Shown here piece after piece: positions 23,267 through 32,119 of a DNA stretch of 64,000 bases. The notes beneath the pieces are model-generated. The model made no database searches. It was not told the DNA's origin and worked only from the letters and a program-made list of their open reading frames with translations. The first letter of the stretch is position 1. Each line of letters starts with the position of its first letter. The translations under genes and the position numbers were made by a program. Source of the DNA: Kordiimonas sp. SCSIO 12603 (GTDB lineage: Bacteria; Pseudomonadota; Alphaproteobacteria; Sphingomonadales; Kordiimonadaceae); contig NZ_CP073748.1 of assembly GCF_024398035.1 (NCBI RefSeq), forward strand, positions 62,001 through 126,000, given 5' to 3'.

Positions 23267-26176
23267 TTAGAATGTTGCGCGAACACCGAAGTAGTAGAAA
23301 CGGCCGATGTTATCAAAGATAGCAGAACCTGTACCTGCACCAGAAAGACCAACTGGTGGCACTTTCTGAGTTAGGTTGTTCACACCACCAAACAGATCAA
23401 CATTGTCTGTAAGCTTATAACCTACGCGAACATCGTGGTACCAAGCAGAACCTGTGCTGAATGGGAACTGTAGATCCGGATCAGCTTCAAGGTCGTCTTG
23501 TTCAACCAGTAGCTGGCTGTCAATGAAACGAATTTCATAGTTCAGGTTAAAGCGACCGATATTCCAGTTTACGCTTGTGTTAACAGACCATTCTGGATCA
23601 CCTAGCTCACCAGCTTCCTCGTCGATTTCATCAGGTGCAGTCTGGAATGGGAAATCGTCGCGGTTGATCAGGTATGTACCAAGGGTGCGGATTTGGATAT
23701 CACCATAATCACCAAGGCCTAGTGATTCTACTGGGAACTGATAGTTAACTTCGAAGTCAATACCAGATGCTTTCAGTCCAGCAATGTTGTTGTTAATACG
23801 AACAGCTTCAACAACCTGACCAGATGCATCACGTGTAATTGCCGCACAGAATGCGTTGTTGATGTTTGGAGCATCCACACAGTTATCCAGAATATTCTGG
23901 AATGATGCTGTATCAATCGCATCGGTGATATCAATATTCCAATAGTCAACAGTTAGTGTCAGACCTGGTACGAAGCTTGGTGTGAACACGCCACCGATTG
24001 TGTATGTATCTGCACTTTCCTCACCAAGATTAGGGTTACCACCTTGTAGACCAGGCTGTGTACCACGTGTCTCGTCTTCTTGGAATGTTGTTGGGTCAAT
24101 ACCAAGTGCACGACAGTTTGCAGCGCGGTTTTCGTTACCTTGGTCAACAAAATCAACATCACATGGATCATCAAAGCCGAAGAAAGTTTGGCTTTGTGGG
24201 CCGAATAGCTCAGAGATGTTTGGCGCACGTACTGAACGGCTGTAAGTACCGCGGAAACGCAGATCATCAATTGGCTGCCAGTTCAGACCAACGTTATAAG
24301 TCGTTGTGTTCCCAACTGTTGAATAATCAGACAAACGAAGCGCTGCATCAATGGAAAGGTCTTGAGCAAATGTAACACCTGACAGAAGCGGAACAGAAAC
24401 CTCTGCATATGCTTCTTTCACGTCAAATCCGCCGCGAGTAACCGGAATAACGTTCAAGAAAGTTACGCCAAGACGGTCAATACCTGTTGGTGTTGAATCG
24501 GCATCTTCTTCACGGTACTCACCACCGATCGCCCATGAAATTGGGCCAGCTGGTAGTTCAAAACCAAATACTGTTGAATCGCCAGCAACGTTAAGAGCCA
24601 CCACTTTCTGCTCTAGATTTTCTACAAGAGTATCTGTGAACAAGAAGTAGTCAGCAGCTTCTTGGCTGATGTTGCCTTCGCCTAGAATGTTGATCGGAAC
24701 ACAGCCATTTACTGCAAAGTCTGGTAGTGCAGCAGCTGCTTCTGGATCAATATCTGAACGACACACAACATTACCAGTTGCTGGATCAATTACTGAATCC
24801 ACACCAGCTGTGAAACGGTCGTTAATACGGTTGTTACCTTGAGCAACGGTTACGTTCGAACGACCGTATACAAACGATGTATCATAGCTAATGCCATTTT
24901 CGAACTGACCTTCAAAACCGATCACGCCGCGGAATAGTGTACGCTCAGTATCACTTGTACGTGGGAACAGGTTATCAATACGGCTTACACCTAGAGAATC
25001 AATACCTTGATCTACGAAGAACTGGCGCTGTTCATCATTTAGGAAACCATTGTCTGCACTGATATTCAGACCACGGCCAAATGTGTCAAAACTACCTGTA
25101 CCTTCAGAGAAAGCTTGAGAGTTTACATACTTACTTTCGATGAAGAGATTTAGTTCTTCACGGAAAGAATAATTGATAGATGCAGTTACAATCGCACGCT
25201 GGCTGTCACCCTGAAGAGAACCACCGATTACATCAAGAGGAACACCCTCGCCAGTACCGTTGATAGAACGGCCACCGCCGATGCTTTCACCAATATCAAA
25301 CGGGCGGAAACCTGTTGGTGTAATTGTAAAATCTTCGCCCGTTGTACGGTTACGGAAAATACCAGGGCCGTTGATGAAGTTCAGGCTCACACCTTCGAAA
25401 AGGATTTCATCCGGAATACCATCATTTGTGTTTGTTGGCGTATCACCATTTGCTGGATTCGGACGGAACGACAGATTACGACGAGATTCTGAACGATCTG
25501 TCGCCAGGAAACCATCGGTCTCAGACCATTCAACAGATAGTACCGCATTACCGCGGCCATCACCGAAGTTATCACCAGCTACGATACGTGTTGTATAGCT
25601 GAATGCGTCGCCTTCATCAGCCTGGCCAGCCTGGCCATAAATGGAAACACCCTCAAAATCTTTCTTAGTGATGAAGTTAACAACACCTGTTACCGCATCT
25701 GCACCGTAAACCGCAGAAGCACCACCAGTTAGTACCTCAACACGCTCAACAAGTTCCTGCGGAATTGAGTTAATATCAACCGCAGCGGAACCAGCCTGTG
25801 TACCAACATGGCGACGGCCGTTTTGCAGAACAAGTGTACGCGCAGTACCAAGACGGCGCAGGTCAAGGAAGCTCGTTCCTGTTGTACCAATAAAGCCTGT
25901 TGAAGCTGCTGCACTACGTGTTGAACCAAGTGCTGGAAGCTGGTTCAAGAAGTTTGCAATGTTTACCTCACCCTGTAGTGCAATGCTTTCAGCACCAATT
26001 ACAGTTACCGGGCTCGGTGCAGTTGCGCCAGAACGCTTGATACGCGTACCTGTTACAACAACTTCCTCTAGAGTGTCGTCGTCAATTTCCTGAGCGGCAG
26101 CGCCAGTGCTTAGGCTTGCAATAACAGCAACCGAGCACAAAAACGCGTTCTTAGTCTTTTTATTTAATCCAAACAT
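23267..26176 (-). CDS. TonB-dependent outer-membrane receptor
   Basis: 969 aa from the ATG at 26176 (AGGGAA 6 bases upstream), which gives a clean signal peptide ending 'STGAAAQ'. The TonB box region is 'TLEEVVVTGTRIKR'. The plug has 'LRRLGTARTLVLQNGRRHVG' and 'VEVLTGGASAVYGADAVTGVVNFITKKDFEG'; the barrel closes with 'IGRFYYFGVRATF'. This is the large organic-substrate type common in Caulobacter/Kordiimonas and Alteromonas relatives. Codon use is more strongly biased and regular than in the neighbours, which suggests high expression. No enzyme gene is attached, so the substrate cannot be proposed. The message starts with a structured leader. Confidence 0.9.
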   Translation of the reverse strand: MFGLNKKTKNAFLCSVAVIASLSTGAAAQEIDDDTLEEVVVTGTRIKRSGATAPSPVTVIGAESIALQGEVNIANFLNQLPALGSTRSAAASTGFIGTTGTSFLDLRRLGTARTLVLQNGRRHVGTQAGSAAVDINSIPQELVERVEVLTGGASAVYGADAVTGVVNFITKKDFEGVSIYGQAGQADEGDAFSYTTRIVAGDNFGDGRGNAVLSVEWSETDGFLATDRSESRRNLSFRPNPANGDTPTNTNDGIPDEILFEGVSLNFINGPGIFRNRTTGEDFTITPTGFRPFDIGESIGGGRSINGTGEGVPLDVIGGSLQGDSQRAIVTASINYSFREELNLFIESKYVNSQAFSEGTGSFDTFGRGLNISADNGFLNDEQRQFFVDQGIDSLGVSRIDNLFPRTSDTERTLFRGVIGFEGQFENGISYDTSFVYGRSNVTVAQGNNRINDRFTAGVDSVIDPATGNVVCRSDIDPEAAAALPDFAVNGCVPINILGEGNISQEAADYFLFTDTLVENLEQKVVALNVAGDSTVFGFELPAGPISWAIGGEYREEDADSTPTGIDRLGVTFLNVIPVTRGGFDVKEAYAEVSVPLLSGVTFAQDLSIDAALRLSDYSTVGNTTTYNVGLNWQPIDDLRFRGTYSRSVRAPNISELFGPQSQTFFGFDDPCDVDFVDQGNENRAANCRALGIDPTTFQEDETRGTQPGLQGGNPNLGEESADTYTIGGVFTPSFVPGLTLTVDYWNIDITDAIDTASFQNILDNCVDAPNINNAFCAAITRDASGQVVEAVRINNNIAGLKASGIDFEVNYQFPVESLGLGDYGDIQIRTLGTYLINRDDFPFQTAPDEIDEEAGELGDPEWSVNTSVNWNIGRFNLNYEIRFIDSQLLVEQDDLEADPDLQFPFSTGSAWYHDVRVGYKLTDNVDLFGGVNNLTQKVPPVGLSGAGTGSAIFDNIGRFYYFGVRATF

Positions 26177-26339
26177 ACTTTTCCCTTTAGCTACCTTCAA
26201 TCCCTATGATGAAGAAGAAGAAGTGGCGACTTAAAACCAGAACGGCATGAAAAGTCTTCGAAAAAACAGCATCGCTTTTCTAGTATAAATTGAATTAACT
26301 TAAGATTGTGCTTTTTATGCCACAGGTAGAATACATTGA

Positions 26340-26453
26340 GGGGGAATCTAAAACTCCCCCCCCGGATAGTCATTTTAAACAGGGAGAAAAATAACTATTC
26401 CGCAAGCACGGTAGGGACCCGCACTGTGCGCTTCCGTCATGAGGGAACATGAC
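26340..26453 (-). promoter_or_regulatory. Structured 5' leader of the TBDR message
   Basis: Three inverted repeats in 115 bases upstream of the TBDR start: GTCATG/CATGAC (26436-26453, 6-base loop), GCACGGT/ACTGTGC (26406-26429, one G-T pair), and GGGGGA/TCCCCC (26340-26360, 9-base loop). None matches a riboswitch consensus I can recall by eye (no cobalamin-box, THI-box or FMN core seen). Confidence 0.4.
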
Positions 26454-26628
26454 AGTTGGGTATGTAGGTATTACCCCTCAGAAAGTCTAGTCACTAAATC
26501 GTTAACATTACCAAAGTTATAGTTATAAACTATTGTTTTCTAACAATTTTATATAAATTCTGGTGCCGATATAATATCTAGAATGCCGATCACAGATGAC
26601 TAAATGTCGCATATAGAAAAAAGCATTA

Positions 26629-26682
26629 TTTTTCTGATTTTAGTATTTGAATGGCGGTTCAAATACTAAAAAATCAGAAAAA
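26629..26682. repeat. Long inverted repeat (23/25-base arms, 6-base loop)
   Basis: The left arm runs TTTTTCTGATTTTAGTATTT onward to 26651, the loop is TGGCGG, and the right arm is its complement with two extra bases. The arms begin with T-runs and end with A-runs on both strands, the reverse of a bidirectional terminator, so it is not a standard rho-independent terminator. No flanking target duplication was recognised. Confidence 0.65.
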
Positions 26683-27428
26683 AGACTCATAATTTTATCG
26701 AAATCTTCCATTATTCATATCTGAAACTGAATCTAAAAATTGCATATTATTACCGTTTTACGTTTATTATATTTGTATAACAAAACTTACTTTAGTGTAG
26801 ATCTTGATACAAAATACCAACCTTAGGTTTAATTTTTGACTCAACGAAAAATATAGTTAACACCCCAAGCAATCGCTCAGAGCCGAACATAAAATCGTGA
26901 CCCCAGAAACAAATTAAAATGCTCTGGTAAATCATCAGAATTTAAAATCATGTCTCTTGGGTATTAAGGGGTAGGTAAGACTGAAGCGCAGAACGCTATA
27001 TGGAAAACCGAATTAGGCCACATAAAAGAAATTACGATAAAGGAGAAACATACAGCCCAGCATAACCCAAACATGGAGGTTTTTGATTGCTAGACGCCTC
27101 AGGCCGCCCCTAATAATAAAAGAGCTGCATCATATATAAAAAGACATACCACCAACCGAAAGATTAACTAACCGATAGACCGATTGCTGTAGACCGCTAG
27201 TTATATTCCAATTGCACCCTTAGTTTTTGAGGCTTAAAGACCAGCCTTCTTGCAACGATTCGCCCCAGCAGACTTTAAATGCCTAATAAGCCGCAAAATA
27301 AAATCTCTGGCTTTTCAAATGAGCATAACCTCGGCACAGAGAAGCGCTCTTGACACTATTAGGCAACACCAAAATCACTCTGAACAAATATCTCCCTTCC
27401 ATATTTAACAAAATCAACATTTTATATT

Positions 27429-27443
27429 TGATAATCATTCTCA
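27429..27443 (+). promoter_or_regulatory. Fur box
   Basis: TGATAATCATTCTCA matches the 7-1-7 Fur consensus (TGATAAT-N-ATTATCA) at 14 of 15 positions. It lies 47 bp before the start of the DUF4198 gene, the first gene of the ExbB/ExbD/ApbE cluster, so that cluster is probably iron-repressed. Confidence 0.8.
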
Positions 27444-27489
27444 ATTTCATTATTAACTGATTCATTCAGTTTTAATTGAGGCTAGGCAC

Positions 27490-28287
27490 ATGAAACTTCG
27501 CAAACTTCTCTTTACTTCCATTGGGGCAGCAGCACTGCTCGCGAGCACAGCATCGGCACACACGCCCTATATTGTTCCAATCAGCTTTGATCCGGCCTTT
27601 GGCAAAATGGTTACATTGGATGCCTCATTTGCTGAGAAGTTCTTCTTGCCTGAAGCTGCTTTCACTGGAAGCGAGTTTTACATCGTCACTCCAAACGGCG
27701 AGCAGGTTTCCCCAGATACACGAAGTGATCTGAAAACCCGTGTGGTGATCGAGCATTCTCTTGAAGACAAAGGCACATATAAATTCTCCACCGGTATGCG
27801 CTATGGCCGCATCTTCCGTATGTATGAGCTAAACGGCAAGCCAGGCCGTATGGAAGACCCAAGCGAACCTCTGCCCGAAGGCGCAAAAGAAACTGCACAT
27901 TTTCAGGCCGTAACACGCGCAGAAACATATGTATCCAAAGGTGCGCCAACAGAAGCGGCTCTCAAACCATCAGGCAAAGGACTTGAAATTACGCCTATCA
28001 CTCATCCCAACGATGTTTATGCAGGTGAACCAGTTGAATTAACTGTGCTGTTTGAAGGCAAGCCAGCGGTTGGCCTTGAAATCCCTGTATATGACGCAAG
28101 CGGTGCCTTCAGCGCAAAAGAGCCAGTAGCCAAGTTGAAAACTGATGCCGAAGGTAAAATCGAATTCACACCTGAAAAACCAGGGAATTATCTAGCCCGC
28201 GCTCGTCACAGAGTAAAAGCTCCCGAAGGCGCTAAAGCCCCTGTTTACAGCTATACATACACACTCACTTTCGAAGCGGCGCGTTAA
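27490..28287 (+). CDS. DUF4198 domain periplasmic protein
   Basis: 265 aa with a signal peptide ('LLFTSIGAAALLASTASAH'; mature protein starts with His-Thr-Pro). DUF4198 (PF10670) signs: 'AHTPYIVP' at the mature N-terminus and the C-terminal Ig-like part 'PNDVYAGEPVELTVLFEGKPAVGLEIPVYD' with 'TDAEGKIEFTPEKPGNYLARARH'. Family members sit next to metal-uptake TBDRs and are thought to be periplasmic metal-handling proteins. First gene of a Fur-box-headed operon with ExbB, two ExbD and ApbE-DUF2271. GAGG precedes the ATG. Confidence 0.85.
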   Translation: MKLRKLLFTSIGAAALLASTASAHTPYIVPISFDPAFGKMVTLDASFAEKFFLPEAAFTGSEFYIVTPNGEQVSPDTRSDLKTRVVIEHSLEDKGTYKFSTGMRYGRIFRMYELNGKPGRMEDPSEPLPEGAKETAHFQAVTRAETYVSKGAPTEAALKPSGKGLEITPITHPNDVYAGEPVELTVLFEGKPAVGLEIPVYDASGAFSAKEPVAKLKTDAEGKIEFTPEKPGNYLARARHRVKAPEGAKAPVYSYTYTLTFEAAR

Positions 28288-28309
28288 TCCGGCCCGAAGG
28301 AAAAGACCC

Positions 28310-29137
28310 ATGAAAAAGATTGTTTCAACACTGGCAATTGCTGCAAGCGTTCTTGCTGTTACATTCCCGGCTCTACCAGCATCGCACTTCAAAGCAGGCA
28401 TGATCCGCGACTATGACCTGAATGGCGATAACAAAGTATCCAAAGAGGAATTTGCGCAGGTGCGCCGTGCCCGCTTCGCAAACACCGATACAAATGGTGA
28501 TGGCACTATCAGCCCAGCTGAATATCTTACTGAATTTGAAGTACGCTATGAAAGCATGCTGAAAGAACGCCAACTTAAAAGCACGCAGCACGCTTTCGAT
28601 AACTTCCGCAAAACGGATACGAACAAAGACTATGTACTGACGGCAGCAGAATATAAAGTAGCGTCAGACGAACATTTTTATAAGCATGATCCGAACCATG
28701 ATGGCCGTGTTGACCAAAAGGAATCAAACGGCAAGCATAAAGGGCTTTATAAAAAGTACGACACCAACGGTGATAACATCGTTCTCATCGGTGAGCATCA
28801 CGCAGTACGCGACACCATGTTCAAGAACATGGATAAAAGTGGCAACGGTGTATTAAGCCGCATTGAATATGTTGGCGCTGCTGAAGCAGCAGCGGTTGCT
28901 GCAATCCCTGCTTCGGTAAAAGCTTCAGAAAAGCAAACAAAAATCCGCTTTAAAGCCATTGATAAAGATGAAAACGGCGCTATGAGCTGGGAAGAATTTG
29001 AAGCTTCCGGCATTCGCATGTTTGATCGTCTTGATACCAATAAAGATGGTTTCATTGCCGATGATGACCCTGCGCCAAAGCGGGAGCAGCAGGAAACTCA
29101 GAAGCCGAAGAAAGCAAAAGCTTCAGCAGCTCACTAA
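28310..29137 (+). CDS. Secreted calmodulin-like protein with eight EF-hands
   Basis: 275 aa with a signal peptide ('AIAASVLAVTFPALPA'). Eight DxDxDG-type loops start near residues 36, 60, 103, 127, 151, 175, 218 and 242; the third (DTNKDYVL), fifth (DTNGDNIVL) and seventh (DKDENGAM) are imperfect. The rest is basic and Lys-rich at the C-terminus. It should bind several Ca2+ in the periplasm. It lies 22 bp after the DUF4198 gene and about 17 bp before ExbB, so it belongs to the iron-type operon. Its exact task there is unknown. Confidence 0.88.
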   Translation: MKKIVSTLAIAASVLAVTFPALPASHFKAGMIRDYDLNGDNKVSKEEFAQVRRARFANTDTNGDGTISPAEYLTEFEVRYESMLKERQLKSTQHAFDNFRKTDTNKDYVLTAAEYKVASDEHFYKHDPNHDGRVDQKESNGKHKGLYKKYDTNGDNIVLIGEHHAVRDTMFKNMDKSGNGVLSRIEYVGAAEAAAVAAIPASVKASEKQTKIRFKAIDKDENGAMSWEEFEASGIRMFDRLDTNKDGFIADDDPAPKREQQETQKPKKAKASAAH

Positions 29138-29154
29138 CCTGATTGGAAGAACCA

Positions 29155-29853
29155 ATGGATTTGCTTTCTCTCATTCTCTCTGGCGGTGCTATCACCATAC
29201 TCCTGAGCGCTATGTCTATTATTGTGCTGACGATCACTGTTTTTAAGTTGATTGAACAGTGGCGTGCAGGCCGGTGGCACAAAGAACAATCTGCGCAGGT
29301 CATTAATTTTGTTGCCGAAAAAAACATCAAAGCAGCAAAAGCAATTACCTCAGCAAGCAACCATGCTGTTGCAAAAGTTCTGAATGCAGCGCTTGAAGAA
29401 ATGCATACGAGCGAGCAAACCAACACACTTCCAAGACAACAGGGGGAGCGCATGGCAAATGCCGCGCTCTTCCAAATGAATGCATACCTGCGCGGACTTG
29501 ATGTAATTGCTTCCCTCGCACCGCTCATTGGCTTGCTTGGAACCGTAATCGGGATGATTGAAGCGTTTCAGGGACTTCAAGGTGCCGGTATGCGTGCTGA
29601 CCCAGCGGCGCTCGCTGGCGGTATCTGGGGCGCTCTTCTTACCACCGCTGCAGGGCTTGTAGTTGCTATTCCAGCATCTGCCCTTCTCAGTTTCTTTGAT
29701 GGCCGGGTGCAAAAAACACAAGCCGATATCATTGATGCTTTTGAAGGTATGCTTGCCGCATGGCAGGGTTCCAGAGCATCGATCGCTACAGAAGAGAACA
29801 GACTGGAAGCTATCACCCCAACACCGATTCCACAGGCTGAAGCAGTGGCATGA
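29155..29853 (+). CDS. exbB: ExbB-type proton channel (MotA/TolQ/ExbB family)
   Basis: 232 aa from the ATG at 29155 (GGAAGA just upstream; an ATG four codons earlier overlaps this ribosome site). Three membrane helices: about 8-30, 117-140 and 157-180. The conserved 'LDVIASLAPLIGLLGTVIGMIEAFQGL' and 'GIWGALLTTAAGLVVAIPASALLSFFDGRV' segments are those of ExbB/TolQ. It forms the inner-membrane proton channel that energises TonB. Its stop overlaps the next gene's ATG (ATGATAA). Confidence 0.93.
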   Translation: MDLLSLILSGGAITILLSAMSIIVLTITVFKLIEQWRAGRWHKEQSAQVINFVAEKNIKAAKAITSASNHAVAKVLNAALEEMHTSEQTNTLPRQQGERMANAALFQMNAYLRGLDVIASLAPLIGLLGTVIGMIEAFQGLQGAGMRADPAALAGGIWGALLTTAAGLVVAIPASALLSFFDGRVQKTQADIIDAFEGMLAAWQGSRASIATEENRLEAITPTPIPQAEAVA

Positions 29854-30251
29854 TAAAGGTGATGGAAACAAAACGGAAACGCCCTTCGCTCACACCGCTG
29901 ATTGACGTGGTATTTCTGCTTTTGATCTTTTTCATGATTGTCTCCCGCCTGAGCCTTGAGCAAATGCAGGAACTTTCGCTGCCTACTACAGGCACAGCAA
30001 ACATTCCTGTTTCAGATAAAAAAATTGAGCGCGTGAAAATCACGCTTCAGGCGGATGGTCTGATAAGCCACCAGGATCAAACACTCCACCTTACTGAATT
30101 CCAAGCTTTGATGCAAAACGACTTGGCGCAACCAATTGATGTCAGCCTTGGTGAAGAAGTAACGCTCCAACAAACGCTTGAGCTGATCGAAGCGCTGGGC
30201 ATAGCTGGCTTCACGGAAGTAAAGCTACAAATGCGGGAGCAGGGCAAATGA
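29850..30251 (+). CDS. exbD: ExbD-type protein (first copy, catalytic Asp present)
   Basis: 133 aa: a short cytoplasmic N-terminus, one membrane helix 'TPLIDVVFLLLIFFMIVSRL' (about 15-34) carrying the essential Asp19, and a periplasmic domain. The Asp corresponds to Asp25 of E. coli ExbD, which carries protons. It overlaps ExbB by 4 bp and the second ExbD by 4 bp, so all three are tightly coupled. Confidence 0.93.
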   Translation: MIKVMETKRKRPSLTPLIDVVFLLLIFFMIVSRLSLEQMQELSLPTTGTANIPVSDKKIERVKITLQADGLISHQDQTLHLTEFQALMQNDLAQPIDVSLGEEVTLQQTLELIEALGIAGFTEVKLQMREQGK

Positions 30252-30631
30252 TTATGAAACCGCAAGTCCGCCCTGAAAGAGAAAATGTTATTCCCCTCAT
30301 CAATGTGGTGTTTCTGCTTTTGATCTTTTTCATGATCGCAGGCCAGATATCTCGCCCAGAGATGCTGGATGTTATGGCGCCGTCCGTTCAGGCAGAAGCT
30401 GATATCGCAGGCATGGAAGATCGCTTGCTTGTTAACGCGGACGGCAAGGTCGCCCTCAGCGATAAAGAAATTCCTCTTGAAAACATCACCACCGCGCTCA
30501 TAGCCAAAGACGGCAAAACTCTGTTGGTGAAAATTGATAAAAACTGCACCCGCAACTGTTTCCTCCCCGTGTTGCGAGCGCTCCAAAAAGCCGGACACAA
30601 AAGTGTGCGGCTTATAACAGTCCAGACCTGA
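30248..30631 (+). CDS. ExbD-type protein (second copy, membrane Asp replaced by Asn)
   Basis: 127 aa with the same plan as its neighbour, but the helix reads 'IPLINVVFLLLIFFMIAG': Asn19 (codon AAT) where ExbD has the proton-carrying Asp. The periplasmic part has a CTRNC pair ('KNCTRNCFLPVLRAL') that the first copy lacks. Tandem exbD genes are known from Xanthomonas and others, where the second copy is not always needed. Here it may form a mixed ExbD dimer with only one proton-active subunit, or a specialised sensor of TonB. That is inference. Confidence 0.9.
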   Translation: MIMKPQVRPERENVIPLINVVFLLLIFFMIAGQISRPEMLDVMAPSVQAEADIAGMEDRLLVNADGKVALSDKEIPLENITTALIAKDGKTLLVKIDKNCTRNCFLPVLRALQKAGHKSVRLITVQT

Positions 30632-30643
30632 TTTCCGAGATCT

Positions 30644-32110
30644 ATGATGAACCGTTTTAAAACCACTACTTTTCTTACAAGCCTCAGCCTGCTAGCAGGT
30701 GCATTTGCTCCAGCGACTGCAAGCACAGAAGAACACCGCGAAAATATTCTCGGCACCTCCTTTGATATGGCTGTGCACGGTGTAAGCGACAAAAAAGCTA
30801 AAGAAGCAATCGACGCTGCCCTTCAGGAAATTAGCCGTCTTGAAAATATCTTCAGCCCAACCAAAGCAGATAGTGAACTCGCAGCCCTAAACGGCGGCGC
30901 GAACACAGTTTCCAAAGATATGGCAGCTGTCTTAAAAGCTTGCGAGGAATGGCGCGTTAAAACCGCAGGCAGCCTTAGCTGCAGACTTGGCGAGATCAAA
31001 GCCATCTGGAAGGACGCTACACGCAACAACAGCACACCAAACACAGAACGGATGAAACGGCTCGCGGGCGCTTCTGGGGAAGCGACATTCACGCTAACTG
31101 GCAATTCAATTGAAACAAATTCCTTGAAGCTGGATCCCACGTCACTCGCGAAAGGCTACATCCTCGACAAGGCCCTAAAGGCGGCAAAAGCACAGGTACC
31201 AGACGCAACCGGCATTAAACTGGATATAGGCGGTGATGCCTTATATTGGAGGAACGCCAGCAGTGGTGCTAACTGGAATGTAGGCGTTGCCAATCCATTT
31301 GGCACGGCAGATAACGCAAATTACCTGACAACGCTCTCGCTATCATCCAAAGCCGTTGCATCCAGCGGGCACAATACTCGCACCTATACCGTTGATGGCA
31401 CAGATTATAGCCAGATCATTGATCCGAAAACCGGCTGGCCAGTTAACGAAGCGCCTGCCGCTACCGTTGTTGCCAACGATGCCATGACAGCCGACGCGTT
31501 AGCCACCGCACTTTCTGTTATGCCTATCAAAGAAGGCCTTAAGCTCATCAACACCATGACAGATGTCGAAGCATTGATTATTGCGCCAGACGGTCGCCAG
31601 TTCCCAACAAACGGCTGGCACAAACTACAGGCCAAAGGTGCCGGAACAGAAGAGACTCTCTGGAATAATGATTTCACCTTCAATATTGATTTCGCCATTC
31701 CTGAAGTAGATGAAGGTAATTATCGCCGCCCTTACGTTGGTATCTGGGTTACAACACCTCGTAAGAAACTTGTACGCAGCCTTATGTTGCTGGGCGAAAG
31801 CCGCCGATGGATGGAGGAAAATTATGTTTGGTGGCGCCGTTATGGTCGCAAGTTTGATTCTGTTGTAGACGGTGTAAGCCGTCCAACCCGTATGCCGGGG
31901 CGTTATAATGCCACATGGGACGGCCGTGATGATTTTGGTAACTCTATCGAAAATGGTGACTATATCCTGCATGTAGAAATGGCCCGCGAACACGGCGGCC
32001 ACACCTACAAGCAGATCGCCATCAAAATTGACGAAAATGGCTTTAAGCTACAACAGCCTGCAGAAGGCGAAATTGGTGACTTAACTGTCGTTTTTGGCAA
32101 GAAAAGCTAA
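30644..32110 (+). CDS. ApbE-type FAD:protein FMN transferase fused to DUF2271
   Basis: 488 aa with a signal peptide (about 1-27, 'LTSLSLLAGAFAPATA'). Residues about 32-325 are ApbE-like: 'GTSFDMAVHG', 'DPTSLAKGYILDKAL', 'KLDIGGDALYW', 'AVASSGHNTRTYTVDGTDYSQIIDPKTGWP' (the usual HIIDP His is Gln here). Residues about 345-480 are DUF2271 ('YRRPYVGIWVTTP', 'WDGRDDFGNSIENGDYILHVE'). ApbE attaches FMN covalently to extracytoplasmic proteins. Together with the PepSY membrane protein downstream it suggests flavin-based electron transfer to ferric iron at the membrane. It lies 12 bp after the second ExbD. Confidence 0.87.
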   Translation: MMNRFKTTTFLTSLSLLAGAFAPATASTEEHRENILGTSFDMAVHGVSDKKAKEAIDAALQEISRLENIFSPTKADSELAALNGGANTVSKDMAAVLKACEEWRVKTAGSLSCRLGEIKAIWKDATRNNSTPNTERMKRLAGASGEATFTLTGNSIETNSLKLDPTSLAKGYILDKALKAAKAQVPDATGIKLDIGGDALYWRNASSGANWNVGVANPFGTADNANYLTTLSLSSKAVASSGHNTRTYTVDGTDYSQIIDPKTGWPVNEAPAATVVANDAMTADALATALSVMPIKEGLKLINTMTDVEALIIAPDGRQFPTNGWHKLQAKGAGTEETLWNNDFTFNIDFAIPEVDEGNYRRPYVGIWVTTPRKKLVRSLMLLGESRRWMEENYVWWRRYGRKFDSVVDGVSRPTRMPGRYNATWDGRDDFGNSIENGDYILHVEMAREHGGHTYKQIAIKIDENGFKLQQPAEGEIGDLTVVFGKKS

Positions 32111-32119
32111 GGATGGACC

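Larger units (their letters stand above)
26177..27489. other. 1.3 kb AT-rich gene-free region between divergent genes
   Basis: No reading frame looks coding; the only frame of note (27283-27465, minus) has no homology I recognise and an atypical composition. The left part (about 26335-26460) can form several hairpins as RNA of the TBDR leader. A long inverted repeat sits at 26629-26682 and a Fur box at 27429-27443. The remaining bases show no structure I can support. A small RNA gene is possible but unproven. Confidence 0.5.

Noticed and set aside
26400-26460. Possible cobalamin or TPP riboswitch
   Set aside because: Neither the GCCACTG B12-box nor a THI-box could be found on the transcribed strand; only generic hairpins remain.
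27283-27465. 60-codon frame on the minus strand in the gene-free region
   Set aside because: Low-complexity Met/Leu/Lys content, no ribosome site, and it covers the promoter and Fur box of the DUF4198 operon.
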